From Chlorogloeopsis sp. ULAP01 (GTDB taxonomy: Bacteria > Cyanobacteriota > Cyanobacteriia > Cyanobacteriales > Nostocaceae): a stretch of DNA of 64,000 nucleotides. The DNA lies in NCBI RefSeq assembly GCF_030381805.1, contig NZ_JAUDRH010000002.1, positions 1 through 64,000 on the forward strand, given 5' to 3'. Positions within the stretch are counted from its first letter, which is position 1. Each line of letters starts with the position of its first letter. Positions 16,133 to 25,381 of the stretch are shown here, piece after piece. The translations under genes and the position numbers were made by a program. Under the pieces are notes generated by a model that was given only the letters and a program-made list of their open reading frames with translations, made no database searches and was not told the origin of the DNA.

Positions 16133-17116
16133 TTATCCGCCTTCCGGCAAGTATTTAAACAAGTCATCCAATATCTTATTAGCTCCTGATATACCGAAGC
16201 CTCGCCAATTTTCTTGACTGACAATATAAGCTCGATTGTTTTTGACTACTTTTAGAGCGCTAAACATGGGGTTTTGGAAATAAAAGCTTGGCGATCGCTC
16301 GTCAACATCAACAATAAATAGGACATCAGCATCGTATTCGTTGATGGTTTCAATGCTGAGATTCCACTCGCCACGAGGTACAAATTTATGACGTAGTCCA
16401 ATATCTGTTAAAACATGAGAAACGGTGGCGCTTTTATCCATTGTCCAAATATAACCCTCACCATAAAAAAGTACGGAAACCTCTATTTGCTGCAACTGGT
16501 TTCCCAAACGTTTCTTCAATTCTTCAGTTCGTTTTTGGTATTTATTTAAAACTTCCTCTGCTTTTGTTTCTTGACCAATTAATTTAGCAATATATCGAAG
16601 ATTTTCTTTAAAGTAAGCTTTATTTTCCCAATCTATAGCTGGGATGTCAGCATCATTTGGTACTGAAACAGTAGGTGCGATCGCTGATAATAACTTATAT
16701 TTTTGATGAGCGTTGCCGAAATCTGAGGATAAAATCAAATCGGGTTTGAGCATCAAAATTTTTTCTAATGAAGGCTGCAATGAGTCCCCGACATTCTTAG
16801 TTCCTTTAACCTCTTCAAAAGATACACCAAAAAGACCTTCTTTTCCTCCGCTATTGTAGGATGTAAAACCGATGGGCTTGATACCGAGAGCAATCAAGGG
16901 ATCGAGTGTTTCGCGAGGAGCTAATGCAATGATACGCTGTGGTTTAAATGGAACACAGGTTTCGCCAAGTTTGTGCTGGATGACTCGACACTCAACAGCA
17001 GGCTTCCAGGAGAGATGAGGTGTTTGGATGACAGGATGGTAACAAGCTGTAATTACAAGTAAAGAAAAAGCCATTAGTAAAAATGGCTTAATTAGACGGT
17101 ATGACTGTTTTTTCAT
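16133..17116 (-). CDS. FecB-like iron-siderophore substrate-binding lipoprotein
   Basis: 327 residues from the ATG at 17116 (MKKQSYRLIK); the frame extends 11 codons further without support. Signal peptide with lipobox VITAC, the signature CRVIQHKLGETCVPFKPQRI, LKPDLILSSDF and the C-terminal GANKILDDLFKYLPE identify a periplasmic ferric-siderophore binding protein. It lies 83 bases downstream of the receptor at 17200 and belongs to the same module. It is more divergent from the 2100-5529 group in the middle part (for example EGYIWTMDKSATVS), so a different ligand is plausible. Confidence 0.92.
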   Translation of the reverse strand: MKKQSYRLIKPFLLMAFSLLVITACYHPVIQTPHLSWKPAVECRVIQHKLGETCVPFKPQRIIALAPRETLDPLIALGIKPIGFTSYNSGGKEGLFGVSFEEVKGTKNVGDSLQPSLEKILMLKPDLILSSDFGNAHQKYKLLSAIAPTVSVPNDADIPAIDWENKAYFKENLRYIAKLIGQETKAEEVLNKYQKRTEELKKRLGNQLQQIEVSVLFYGEGYIWTMDKSATVSHVLTDIGLRHKFVPRGEWNLSIETINEYDADVLFIVDVDERSPSFYFQNPMFSALKVVKNNRAYIVSQENWRGFGISGANKILDDLFKYLPEGG

Positions 17117-17199
17117 CACGCTCGTTTTTTCGGTTGCAGATAAAATCAAACTGTTTGGGGCATGATGTTGAACTGATGCTTAATCTGACTGCCCAAAAG

Positions 17200-19869
17200 T
17201 TAGAATGTCCAACCAATTGAGCCAATGATTGTAAACGGCGCACCCCTCTGAACGAACCTTCCGGCGGAATAGCTGACATAGTCTATATCAAACAAGTTGC
17301 GAATGTTAATCGCTGCATTAAACCCATCTCGACGATAGTAAAGTGCTGCATCGGTGCGTAAGTAACTGGGTAGTTCAAATGAATTTGCCAGATCGCCCTG
17401 TCGCTCGCCAATATAAAATAATCCTAAACCAAACCCTAAGCCTCTTAAATTGCCTTTCTGAATTTCATAAGTTGTCCAAAGGCTGGCTTGATTAAATGGT
17501 ACACTCTCCAATTGATTGCCAACAGGAATAGCGTTATCTTTGGTGACTTCTGCATCGGTATAGGCATAAGAGGCAATAATTTTCCAACCGGGCAAAATCT
17601 CACCTGCAACATCCAACTCAATTCCTTGACTCCTAACTTCTCCAGTCTGAATAGAGAAGCTAGGATCGTTGGGATCGGGAGTAGTCACATTTGTTTTGGT
17701 GATATGATAAGCGGCTAGGGTTGCCGAAAGCTTTCGGTCTAAAAAGTCTGTTTTTACACCAACTTCATATTGAGTTCCCCTGCTTGGTTCAAATCCTCTC
17801 CCATCTGGATTTTTTAAATATCCAGGGCTTAGTTTGAAGGAGCGACTGTAGCTAGCGTAGAGAGAAACAGTGTCACTGGGTTGATACACTAAGCCAATCC
17901 GGGGGCTGAAGGCACCATTATCTTCTACTTGCTCATCAATATCATTATTTAGTATTTCATACTCAGAAGATACCCAATCATAGCGGCCACCAATTAGTAG
18001 CTTCAAGTTATCGCTAAAAGCAATTTGATCTTGAAGGTAGAATCCGTAATTTTTACTCCAATCATCAGCTGCAAAACCTGGTAAATATTCAGGTTTCGGA
18101 ATATCGTAGTTTGGGTTAAAAATATCTAAATCAGGTACTGTGGTGGCACCATCAGATCGAAATCCACCTTCAAGGTAGTTGACATCAAAGCCTGCTAAAA
18201 GTTGGTGAGAAATTGATCCAGTATTAAACTTTCCAAGCAAGTCAATCTGCCCAAAATAGTTGTCTGCATAAGAGCTAGATTCTTCAGCAAATGCGTCTGT
18301 TAAAATGCGCTCATCAACGACTGTGCCAAAAATAACTCGATTTAGAACCCTCTGATTCAGAACAATTGCCAGATTATTACGAATTTGCCAATTTTCACTA
18401 AATCTGTGGTTTAAAGTGTAGCCAATTCTGTTGGTTGTGATATCTGATAAGACTAAATCAGGATAAGCAGGATAAAAACTTCGAGGTGGTAAGCTGCCAT
18501 CGCTAAGTAACGGAACTTCAAATTGTGGTGCATCTGCAAAATATCTAACATATTCATAAGATAAATTCAGATCTGTCCGATCTCCTAATTTCAGGGTAAT
18601 TGAAGGTGCAATTGTAGTTGTATTTGAGTTAAAGAAATCCTGATAACTTCCAGCACCCCGATAGCTGGCGATAAATCTATACAACACATTGCCATCTGTT
18701 GTTAATGGGCCAGAAAAGTCGATACTTGGTTGGTAGAAACCATAGTTACCTGCTTCAAATGCGACATTATAAAAAGGTGTACTTAGGGGCTTCTTGGTGA
18801 CAATATTAATAACTCCACCAGGTTCCTGAGTGCTGAATAGAACTGAGGCTGGGCCTTTAAGTACTTCTACCTGCTCAATTGTCCCAATTGATGACACGGA
18901 ATAGTAATCATAATCTCGAAAACCGTTTCGTAAACTTCCTGAATCAAATGAATTAAATCCTCTGATGATGTTAGCTCCACCAGGCGCGCCATAATTGCTT
19001 GAACCATCAAGAACACCACTAACGGTTTCCACTGCCTCAAACACTGTTTGGGCATTGCGATCGCGCAATACTTCCTGGGGTACAATCTGAATCGACTGGG
19101 GGATATCCCGAATCGGTGTATCCGTCAGTGTCGCAGTACTCGCATTCGGCACCCGATATCCATCTTGCTCACCCGTCACCACCAACTCAATCGGTTCATC
19201 TTCTTGCTGCGCCGCCGGTTTCTCTAACCCCACCCCTTCCCCTCCCCTTTGTAAGGGGAGGGGTGCTGCAGGTGGGGTGGGGTTTTGTGCCGTTGTCTGT
19301 GAAGTTATTCCAAAAACCAGCCCGACATTATCATCAAATAACTCAACTGTGGGCAAAGCTTTCTCACCTATCACTGTCACTCGAACAATATTTGCATCAA
19401 CATTCGCAACTGTTATCTCGGTAATTCCCGCAATGGGTTTCTCGGAGCGAAAGGTGAAAGCCTCTCCCGATGGTAAACGCAATTGCCCGCCAGATATCTC
19501 TGCAATAAAATTATTACCTGTACTGCGATTTGTGACTTGTAGTTGCTCTCCAAGAGTTGTCTGTAAAATCACCTCTACACCTTTGTCTGTGGGATTTGCT
19601 TTTACTCCCGTGATTGGTACAACACCCCCCTTCCGTCCCCCCTTGGTAAGGGGGGAAACAGGGGGGTTAGTTGGTGATTGAGAAAGTAAATCTTTGACGC
19701 TAGTAGCAGGAAACTCGGTTTCACTGACTCTTTTAATTCTCGTTACAATTGTGTTCTGCTTTTTTCCTAATTCTAATGCTTGCACAGGTTGAGCAAATGT
19801 AGCAGTGATGATTCCTACTGTACTCACCACCAACCAAAGATAAACGTTGAGCGATCGCCAACTTTTCAT
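17200..19869 (-). CDS. TonB-dependent siderophore receptor with N-terminal AMIN domain
   Basis: 889-residue outer-membrane receptor. The ATG at 19869 has GGGGAG five bases upstream; an in-frame GTG lies at 19881. Parts: signal peptide, linker NPPVSPLTKGGRKGG, AMIN domain (ITGVKANPTDKGVEVILQTT...), second linker NPTPPAAPLPLQRGGEG, DEPIELVVTG (TonB box region), plug with VSGVLDGSSNYGAPG and VLKGPASVLF, then the barrel, ending in aromatic GWTF. Both linkers are encoded by palindromic repeats. Module order is AraC (20974), this receptor, then the binding protein at 17116. Confidence 0.95.
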   Translation of the reverse strand: MKSWRSLNVYLWLVVSTVGIITATFAQPVQALELGKKQNTIVTRIKRVSETEFPATSVKDLLSQSPTNPPVSPLTKGGRKGGVVPITGVKANPTDKGVEVILQTTLGEQLQVTNRSTGNNFIAEISGGQLRLPSGEAFTFRSEKPIAGITEITVANVDANIVRVTVIGEKALPTVELFDDNVGLVFGITSQTTAQNPTPPAAPLPLQRGGEGVGLEKPAAQQEDEPIELVVTGEQDGYRVPNASTATLTDTPIRDIPQSIQIVPQEVLRDRNAQTVFEAVETVSGVLDGSSNYGAPGGANIIRGFNSFDSGSLRNGFRDYDYYSVSSIGTIEQVEVLKGPASVLFSTQEPGGVINIVTKKPLSTPFYNVAFEAGNYGFYQPSIDFSGPLTTDGNVLYRFIASYRGAGSYQDFFNSNTTTIAPSITLKLGDRTDLNLSYEYVRYFADAPQFEVPLLSDGSLPPRSFYPAYPDLVLSDITTNRIGYTLNHRFSENWQIRNNLAIVLNQRVLNRVIFGTVVDERILTDAFAEESSSYADNYFGQIDLLGKFNTGSISHQLLAGFDVNYLEGGFRSDGATTVPDLDIFNPNYDIPKPEYLPGFAADDWSKNYGFYLQDQIAFSDNLKLLIGGRYDWVSSEYEILNNDIDEQVEDNGAFSPRIGLVYQPSDTVSLYASYSRSFKLSPGYLKNPDGRGFEPSRGTQYEVGVKTDFLDRKLSATLAAYHITKTNVTTPDPNDPSFSIQTGEVRSQGIELDVAGEILPGWKIIASYAYTDAEVTKDNAIPVGNQLESVPFNQASLWTTYEIQKGNLRGLGFGLGLFYIGERQGDLANSFELPSYLRTDAALYYRRDGFNAAINIRNLFDIDYVSYSAGRFVQRGAPFTIIGSIGWTF
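19227..19286. repeat. GGGGAGGGG-type palindromic repeat inside receptor gene
   Basis: Same family as 1-60 and 7586-7645, here coding for the linker between AMIN domain and TonB box. Confidence 0.8.
19624..19668. repeat. CCCCCCTT-GGT-AAGGGGGG repeat inside receptor gene
   Basis: Near copy of 395-437, coding for the linker in front of the AMIN domain. Confidence 0.8.
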
Positions 19870-19975
19870 ACCACTCCCCACACAATTAACAATATTATTT
19901 ATTGCGTATATTTCTTAATTGCAATAAACCAGAGTGTAGAAGAGTACAGTTAGCCAAGTCTATCCTCAAACGGCA

Positions 19976-20974
19976 TCACAGTCCCGATACGGACTTTTTA
20001 CCCAACAAACATTCTCTGGGCGTAATGCCATATCTGCGCTTAAAGGCTGCGGCAAAGTGTCCAAGGTGAGTATAACCCACCAGATTTGCAACCTCGGCAA
20101 CTGTCATATTAGTTCCGCGCAAAAATTGCTCGGCTTTCTCCATCCGCATCTGAGTGAGATAACCGAATACAGTTGTGCCAAATAACTCTCGAAATCCTCG
20201 GCGGAGAGTTCTATCACTCACCCCCACCAATGCAGCTAATTCTATTAACGAGGGAGGATTTTCTAAGCGAGAAAGAATAATTTGTTTAGCGTGATGAATC
20301 CGGGCAATGGTATCCGATTTTAATGGTGATGCTTGAGGAAAATCTCCACCTGTAAGGATAGGAGATATTTGTAAAGCGGTTAACTCCAATACTTTCGCTT
20401 GTAAATAAATTCGTTTTGTAATTCCTTGATAGGGACAATTAAATATTTGTTGTGTCAAAAATCTCACTGATGGAGTCATTTCTGGATAAATTAGGGTTTG
20501 CCAATCATTCTCCTTTGCTAATAACTTTAACTCTGGCGGAATCCCTCCACCTTTACCAGGGAAAAAAGTTGCTAATAAATCGGGGGACATCTCAATATCA
20601 ATGCCAACCATCCGAAAAGATTGAAAAGACTTTACCTTCATCTTCCGTTGAATTCCACCCCCAGAAATAAACGTATTTTTTTCCCCAATCCATCCACAAT
20701 CATCATCTTTCATGATCCCAGAAAGCAATACACCAAATTGCAAGGGATGATTTGAACTTGGACGTTTGAGCACATAATCATCGCGTAACTCACAATCAAT
20801 AATCGTCAGCCAAAGTTCGGGATGTAGTTCAATCTCTTTACGATAGCCACTTCCTAAGAAACTAGGCATTTCTGAATAGGATTCAAACGGTTCTATAAAT
20901 GAAGGTTGCAGACTATTCTGTGCTGCCTCATCCCAAAGTTCCTCATCTTCGTGTGGTGTGAGTGTGATCGTCAT
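19976..20974 (-). CDS. AraC/PchR-family transcriptional regulator
   Basis: 332-residue regulator starting MTITLT at 20974, about 106 bases upstream of the receptor gene it presumably activates. The middle has NCPYQGITKRIYL and the C-terminus a complete AraC DNA-binding domain (LAALVGVSDRTLRRGFRELFG and VGYTHLGHFAAAFKRRYGITPRECL). It is the closest paralogue of the regulator at 796-1791: the ligand domains share, for example, PPELLA/SPDLLATFFPG and HPLQFGV. The two modules therefore probably arose by duplication. Confidence 0.92.
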   Translation of the reverse strand: MTITLTPHEDEELWDEAAQNSLQPSFIEPFESYSEMPSFLGSGYRKEIELHPELWLTIIDCELRDDYVLKRPSSNHPLQFGVLLSGIMKDDDCGWIGEKNTFISGGGIQRKMKVKSFQSFRMVGIDIEMSPDLLATFFPGKGGGIPPELKLLAKENDWQTLIYPEMTPSVRFLTQQIFNCPYQGITKRIYLQAKVLELTALQISPILTGGDFPQASPLKSDTIARIHHAKQIILSRLENPPSLIELAALVGVSDRTLRRGFRELFGTTVFGYLTQMRMEKAEQFLRGTNMTVAEVANLVGYTHLGHFAAAFKRRYGITPRECLLGKKSVSGL

Positions 20975-21018
20975 CGCTGGTGCTTGCTAGCTTTAGATTT
21001 AATGATACTATTTCTCAA

Positions 21019-21250
21019 TTAAAACTGGAAGACTCCTTTGATGTATTGATAACTGTTGGCTGATTTTAGGTAACGTATAATTAATTTCTGGAATGTATCG
21101 CTTGTGCCTGCAGTTCGGAAATTGGTACGAGTTTGGTCGTAAAAGGCTAAAGTTGCATGAATGCGATCGCTTCTGAGATAACTTTGCCTATCGTGCTTAT
21201 CATTTGGAGTTATACACATACCCTGCCTTTGGTAAGCTACCGTGTATACA
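21019..21250 (-). pseudogene. Remnant of a TonB-dependent receptor gene
   Basis: The minus strand reads SDRIHATLAFYDQTRTN, matching the barrel segment SDRLSATLAFYDLTRTN of the receptor at 22584, and a few codons on ends IKGVFQF-stop like a receptor C-terminus. Upstream, the bases around 21210-21235 resemble the preceding TQYEIGVKAD segment out of frame. Large internal and 5' deletions have removed the rest. It lies downstream of the binding protein of the 26386-21617 module. Confidence 0.75.
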
Positions 21251-21316
21251 CAAGTCTATTTTTCTCATTACCACGCTCTGCATGGTGATGAAAATTGGAA
21301 GGCTCTACCTGAAAAA

Positions 21317-21361
21317 GAGGCCAAGCCTCAATCATAGTTTCCCAGGCTGGAGCCTGGGAAA
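21317..21361. repeat. Two-hairpin intergenic repeat
   Basis: GAGGC-CAA-GCCTC (21317-21329) followed by a second perfect hairpin with TTTCCCAGGCT arms (21338-21361). The same hairpin-plus-hairpin layout occurs at 31597 and 60428. Confidence 0.65.
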
Positions 21362-21513
21362 GAGAAAAAATGGGATTTGGGGTGATTAAATCATTTGTGT
21401 GTAAACCGTAGCTTTTTAAGGGGGCTAGGGGATCAGGCGAAATATTTAATACTTCTTCAGATATCTTCTTATATCAAGTTCGCATGATTAGTTATGATTA
21501 CCACCTTGGTGTT

Positions 21514-21569
21514 ACCCCTCCCTAACCCTCCCCTTACCAAGGGGAGGGTACCGTTAGCTGGGTGGGGTG
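21514..21569. repeat. Intergenic copy of the GGGGAGGGG palindromic repeat
   Basis: Perfect 10-bp arms CCCTCCCCTT (21526-21535) and AAGGGGAGGG (21539-21548) around ACC, then GGGTGGGGT. It is the only non-coding copy of the element found in the receptor linkers of this window. Apart from this, the receptor remnant and the two-hairpin repeat, the 20975-21616 gap shows nothing. Confidence 0.8.
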
Positions 21570-21616
21570 CTTAAAGATTTATAAGTAATTAACTGAACTT
21601 GATATTAGACATAGTT

Positions 21617-22570
21617 TTAGTGTGTGTTGACTAGGTATTTGAAGAGGTCATCAATTACTGCATCAGTTCCCAGCATATTGCTTGCCGCCCATGACATAAA
21701 ATCAACATAATAAACGTGATTTTCTTGAACAGCCTTAAGGGTTTTCCAAAGTGGCTTTTGTTGTTGTTTTTTAAGAAATTCATTGCCATTAATTGAAAAA
21801 GTTGTCACAAATAAAATATCACCATCTGCTTTTTTTAATTCCTCTAGAGAAATAGGAAAAGCTCCATAGGGTGCGTCAACATTCTGTGAGGCTGGACGTT
21901 GTAAAAGCACATCACTAATAATTGAGCCAGCATAAGAGTTTTTGGCATCAATGTTTATTTGGTTGCGCCCAATATATATAAAAGATATTTTTTTGTCTTG
22001 ATAGCGATTACCTAAAGCTTGTTTTAGTTCTTCTATGCGCTGATAATAGTGTTGCCAAAGTGCTTTTTCAGTTTCTTGCTTTCCTAATACTTCAGCCACA
22101 AAACTCAGGTGTTTTTCCCAAGTTGAGTAATCAAGTTCACCTAAGACTGTAGGAGCAATTTTGGATAATAAAGGATAAATTGGTTTGAACCAATCTACAC
22201 CTATAATTAAATCTGGTTTAAGTAGTAATGTTGCTTCTAAATTCGGTTGAGAAAGTCCGATGAGTTTTATTCCCTCTGTTTTTTCTTGAAGGTATGTCAA
22301 AGAGTTGTTTTCTATCTGAACTTCGTTGGTAGTACCGATGGGTTTAACACCAAGTGCCAATACATTGCCTAAAGTAGCTAAAGATAAAGTGACAACACGC
22401 TGAGGGTTAATAGGAACACAAGTTTTCCCCATTGTATGTTTAACCATGCGACATTGTGCGGCTGGTAATCTAGAGGGAGAGGATATATTTTGGGATGTGT
22501 GATGACTATAGGCTGTAACTAAAGTAAATCCGAAAATACCCAATATTAGCCAACGCAAAAAATATCGCAT
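21617..22570 (-). CDS. FecB-like iron-siderophore substrate-binding protein without lipobox cysteine
   Basis: 317-residue periplasmic binding protein, 13 bases downstream of the receptor gene at 22584. The signal peptide ends TLVTAY where its paralogues have LTTAC or VITAC: the codon is TAT, one transition away from TGT. It therefore cannot be lipid-anchored at this site and may be soluble in the periplasm. The signature CRMVKHTMGKTCVP, LLKPDLIIGVD and VIDDLFKYLVN are intact. It is the parent-type sequence of the truncated copy at 15614. Confidence 0.9.
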   Translation of the reverse strand: MRYFLRWLILGIFGFTLVTAYSHHTSQNISSPSRLPAAQCRMVKHTMGKTCVPINPQRVVTLSLATLGNVLALGVKPIGTTNEVQIENNSLTYLQEKTEGIKLIGLSQPNLEATLLLKPDLIIGVDWFKPIYPLLSKIAPTVLGELDYSTWEKHLSFVAEVLGKQETEKALWQHYYQRIEELKQALGNRYQDKKISFIYIGRNQINIDAKNSYAGSIISDVLLQRPASQNVDAPYGAFPISLEELKKADGDILFVTTFSINGNEFLKKQQQKPLWKTLKAVQENHVYYVDFMSWAASNMLGTDAVIDDLFKYLVNTH

Positions 22571-22583
22571 GATTTCTCAATTA

Positions 22584-25289
22584 TTAAAACTGCCAGGAAA
22601 CTGTTCCTAAAACCGTAAAAGGTTGCCCATAGTTAACACGAGTAGCACTAGATCCATTTTCAAAATAGCTTATGTCAAATAGGTTTCTAAAGTTGAGTCC
22701 TACTCTAAATCTATCTCGGTTATAGAAAATAGCTGCATCAGTCCGAAGATAGCTAGGTATATCATAAGTATTGTCCAAATCTCCAGCGCGATCGCCTACA
22801 AAAAACAAACCTAAACCAAAGCCTAAACCTTGTAATTCACCCATTTGAATTTCGTAGGTTGTCCATAAGTTAAAAGAATGATACGGGGTATTGGGCAATT
22901 GGTTTCCAACTTCAAAAGTATTATCTTCAGTAATGCGGGCATCGGTATAGGCGTAGCCTGCAAAAATATTCCATCCTGGCAAAATTTGACCCGTCAAACT
23001 CAGTTCAATACCTTGGCTATTTTGCTCACCAGTTTGGATTTGAAACCCTGGATTATCGGGGTCATCTGTTAAGACATTAGTACGAGTTAAATCATAGAAT
23101 GCCAGTGTTGCTGAAAGGCGATCGCTTAAATCTGCTTTCACCCCAATCTCATACTGTCTACCGCGTTCTGGCTCAACGTTATTGTCCAGACTGCCGCCAA
23201 AAAGAAATACACCGCTGCCAGGAGTAAATGAACTGACATAGCTGGCATACAGCGAAATAGCAGGGATAGGTTGATAAACAATTCCAAACCGAGGGCTAAA
23301 TGCACTATCAGACAAGTTGCTTTCTGTGTTAGCAGAGAAATCTTCCGATTTTTGATCAAAAGCATCAAATCTCACACCCAGTAGCACCTTGAAGTTATCT
23401 GTCAATGAAATTTGATCTTGCAAATAAATTCCTAATGAGTTGGTGAGTGTTGTGTTAATAAATTCATCACCAAGCTCACCTGGTAATTGACCGTAAACAG
23501 GATTGAAGATATCAAGTGGTGCAGCCGTAGCACTTCTAAAACTTGGCACTTTGTTCTCATAACTATTCAAATCAACCCCAAATAGTAGTTGATGCCCAAT
23601 TGAACCAGTAGAAAACTTGCCAACAACATTTGTACTTAGATTATAAGACGTGCTTTCAAAGTCGAATTCTCGGTAGGAACGATTCAGGGTACGGCTATCT
23701 GCTTGCAATGCTCCGGGAAGCGTTCTTTTGTCACTGTAATCACGAAAATTGTAGAGAAAAGCACTACGTAATGACCAATTATCGCTAAATTTGTGTTCTA
23801 GTTGGTATCCCAGCCTTGTCAATGATGCGTTTATTTCATCGGATGGTTCACCAACGTTGCGATGACGGGGAATTTTACCATTGGGGTTAGATAGTACAGA
23901 GCCAACGACGGGTACGAAAGGTGTGAATCCAGAATCTCTTGTATAGATATAGTCTCCGTCTAAAGTCAAGTTAGTTCTTTCACTGATCGCCACACTGACG
24001 ACAGGTGATATATTGAAGTGTTCACTATTGTAGAAATCAATAAAACTACCTGAATTTCTGTAGGCTGTATTGAAGCGATACAATACAGTTTTTGAGTCAT
24101 TTAACGGCCCTGATAAGTCAATTGCACCCCTGTAGAAACTGTAGTTACCAACAGTTGCATCAATAGCATAAAAAGGTTCACTCAAAGGACGTTTAGTAAT
24201 TATGTTGATGCTTCCACCTGGATTACCTAAACCAAATAACACAGACGCAGGCCCTTTGAGAACTTCGACTCGCTCAACACTGGAAAGTTCAACCACTTCC
24301 CCAGCCCCCGCGTCAACTTGTCCATTTCTGAGCAAGTTATTATTCAATGCCTCAAATCCACGAATTCTATAAGTAAGGGAAGGGCCAGAATTAAAATCTT
24401 GAGTGACACCGGGAACATTTCTGAGCGCATCATCTAAGCGGTTAATTTGTTGATCGCGCAAAACTTGTTGTGGTACTACCTGAATCGATTGAGGAATGTC
24501 ACGCAAAGGTGTATCAGTTCTTGTTCCCGTTGTCGACTCTTGTACGCGATACCCATTTTGCTCTCCCGTCACCACCAACTCAATCGGCTCATCTTCCTGG
24601 GCTGTTGGTTCCTCTGGTTGTGGTAACCCCTCCCCTTCTCCTCCCCTTACCAAGGGGAGGGGTGCCGTAGGCGGGGTGGGGTTTTGCGTTGCTGTTGCAG
24701 CAGAAGTAATCTCAAAAACCAGCCCTACATTGTCATCAAATAACTCAACCGTTGGCAAAGCTTTCTCACCTACCACTGTCACGCGAACAGTATTTATATC
24801 AACATTTGTAACTACTATCTCAGTAATATCCGTAAGCGGTTTTTCTGAGCGAAATGTGAAAGCATCGCCCGATGGTAAACGCAACTGTGCGTTAGGAATA
24901 TCAGCAATAAAATTATTACCCGTACTGCGATTTATGACTTGCAGTTGTTGCCCTTGATCTGTTTCTAAAATTACCTCCACACCCTTGTCGGTAGGATTGG
25001 CTTTCACTCCTGTGATTTGGATGAGTGCGGGTGCTGGGGTATTTGGCTGTTGAGCAAACAAATCTTCCACACGCTTAGAAACCTTCTCTAAATCTCTGAC
25101 TCGACGGATGGGGATTTGCCTCTGTTGTAATCGTGCTGGTGTGGCAACAGTTGACGGCTCTGTGCGTTGGCATTCCGCGCCGCAGGTATCGCTTGCAACC
25201 ACACTAGCATTCTCTGCCCATACCGCTTGTACACCCAGAACACAAAACATACTTGTTAGAAAAAGCGATCGCTGCCACAAATTCAACAC
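22584..25289 (-). CDS. TonB-dependent siderophore receptor with N-terminal AMIN domain
   Basis: 901-residue outer-membrane receptor, GTG start at 25289 (a TTG follows directly as an alternative). A signal peptide is followed by an unusual 60-residue insert with two cysteines (DTCGAECQ) not seen in the other receptors. Then come the AMIN domain (ITGVKANPTDKGVEVILETD), linker NPTPPTAPLPLVRGGEG, TonB-box region DEPIELVVTG, plug (VPGVTQDFNSG, VLKGPASVLFGLG) and barrel ending VSWQF. The first repeat-encoded linker of its paralogues is missing here. Heads a transcript with the binding protein at 22570. Confidence 0.95.
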   Translation of the reverse strand: MLNLWQRSLFLTSMFCVLGVQAVWAENASVVASDTCGAECQRTEPSTVATPARLQQRQIPIRRVRDLEKVSKRVEDLFAQQPNTPAPALIQITGVKANPTDKGVEVILETDQGQQLQVINRSTGNNFIADIPNAQLRLPSGDAFTFRSEKPLTDITEIVVTNVDINTVRVTVVGEKALPTVELFDDNVGLVFEITSAATATQNPTPPTAPLPLVRGGEGEGLPQPEEPTAQEDEPIELVVTGEQNGYRVQESTTGTRTDTPLRDIPQSIQVVPQQVLRDQQINRLDDALRNVPGVTQDFNSGPSLTYRIRGFEALNNNLLRNGQVDAGAGEVVELSSVERVEVLKGPASVLFGLGNPGGSINIITKRPLSEPFYAIDATVGNYSFYRGAIDLSGPLNDSKTVLYRFNTAYRNSGSFIDFYNSEHFNISPVVSVAISERTNLTLDGDYIYTRDSGFTPFVPVVGSVLSNPNGKIPRHRNVGEPSDEINASLTRLGYQLEHKFSDNWSLRSAFLYNFRDYSDKRTLPGALQADSRTLNRSYREFDFESTSYNLSTNVVGKFSTGSIGHQLLFGVDLNSYENKVPSFRSATAAPLDIFNPVYGQLPGELGDEFINTTLTNSLGIYLQDQISLTDNFKVLLGVRFDAFDQKSEDFSANTESNLSDSAFSPRFGIVYQPIPAISLYASYVSSFTPGSGVFLFGGSLDNNVEPERGRQYEIGVKADLSDRLSATLAFYDLTRTNVLTDDPDNPGFQIQTGEQNSQGIELSLTGQILPGWNIFAGYAYTDARITEDNTFEVGNQLPNTPYHSFNLWTTYEIQMGELQGLGFGLGLFFVGDRAGDLDNTYDIPSYLRTDAAIFYNRDRFRVGLNFRNLFDISYFENGSSATRVNYGQPFTVLGTVSWQF
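24626..24685. repeat. GGGGAGGGG-type palindromic repeat inside receptor gene
   Basis: Copy with CTCCCCTT-ACC-AAGGGGAG core, the same loop orientation as the intergenic copy at 21514-21569. It codes for the AMIN-TonB-box linker. Confidence 0.8.
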
Positions 25290-25381
25290 TGCTCACACCA
25301 AAGTTGATATTAATTGTCAACAAACTTACTTAATTTCTTGGTGTGATTTGAAGACTTTTTTATCGCTAGAGGGATTTTTTT

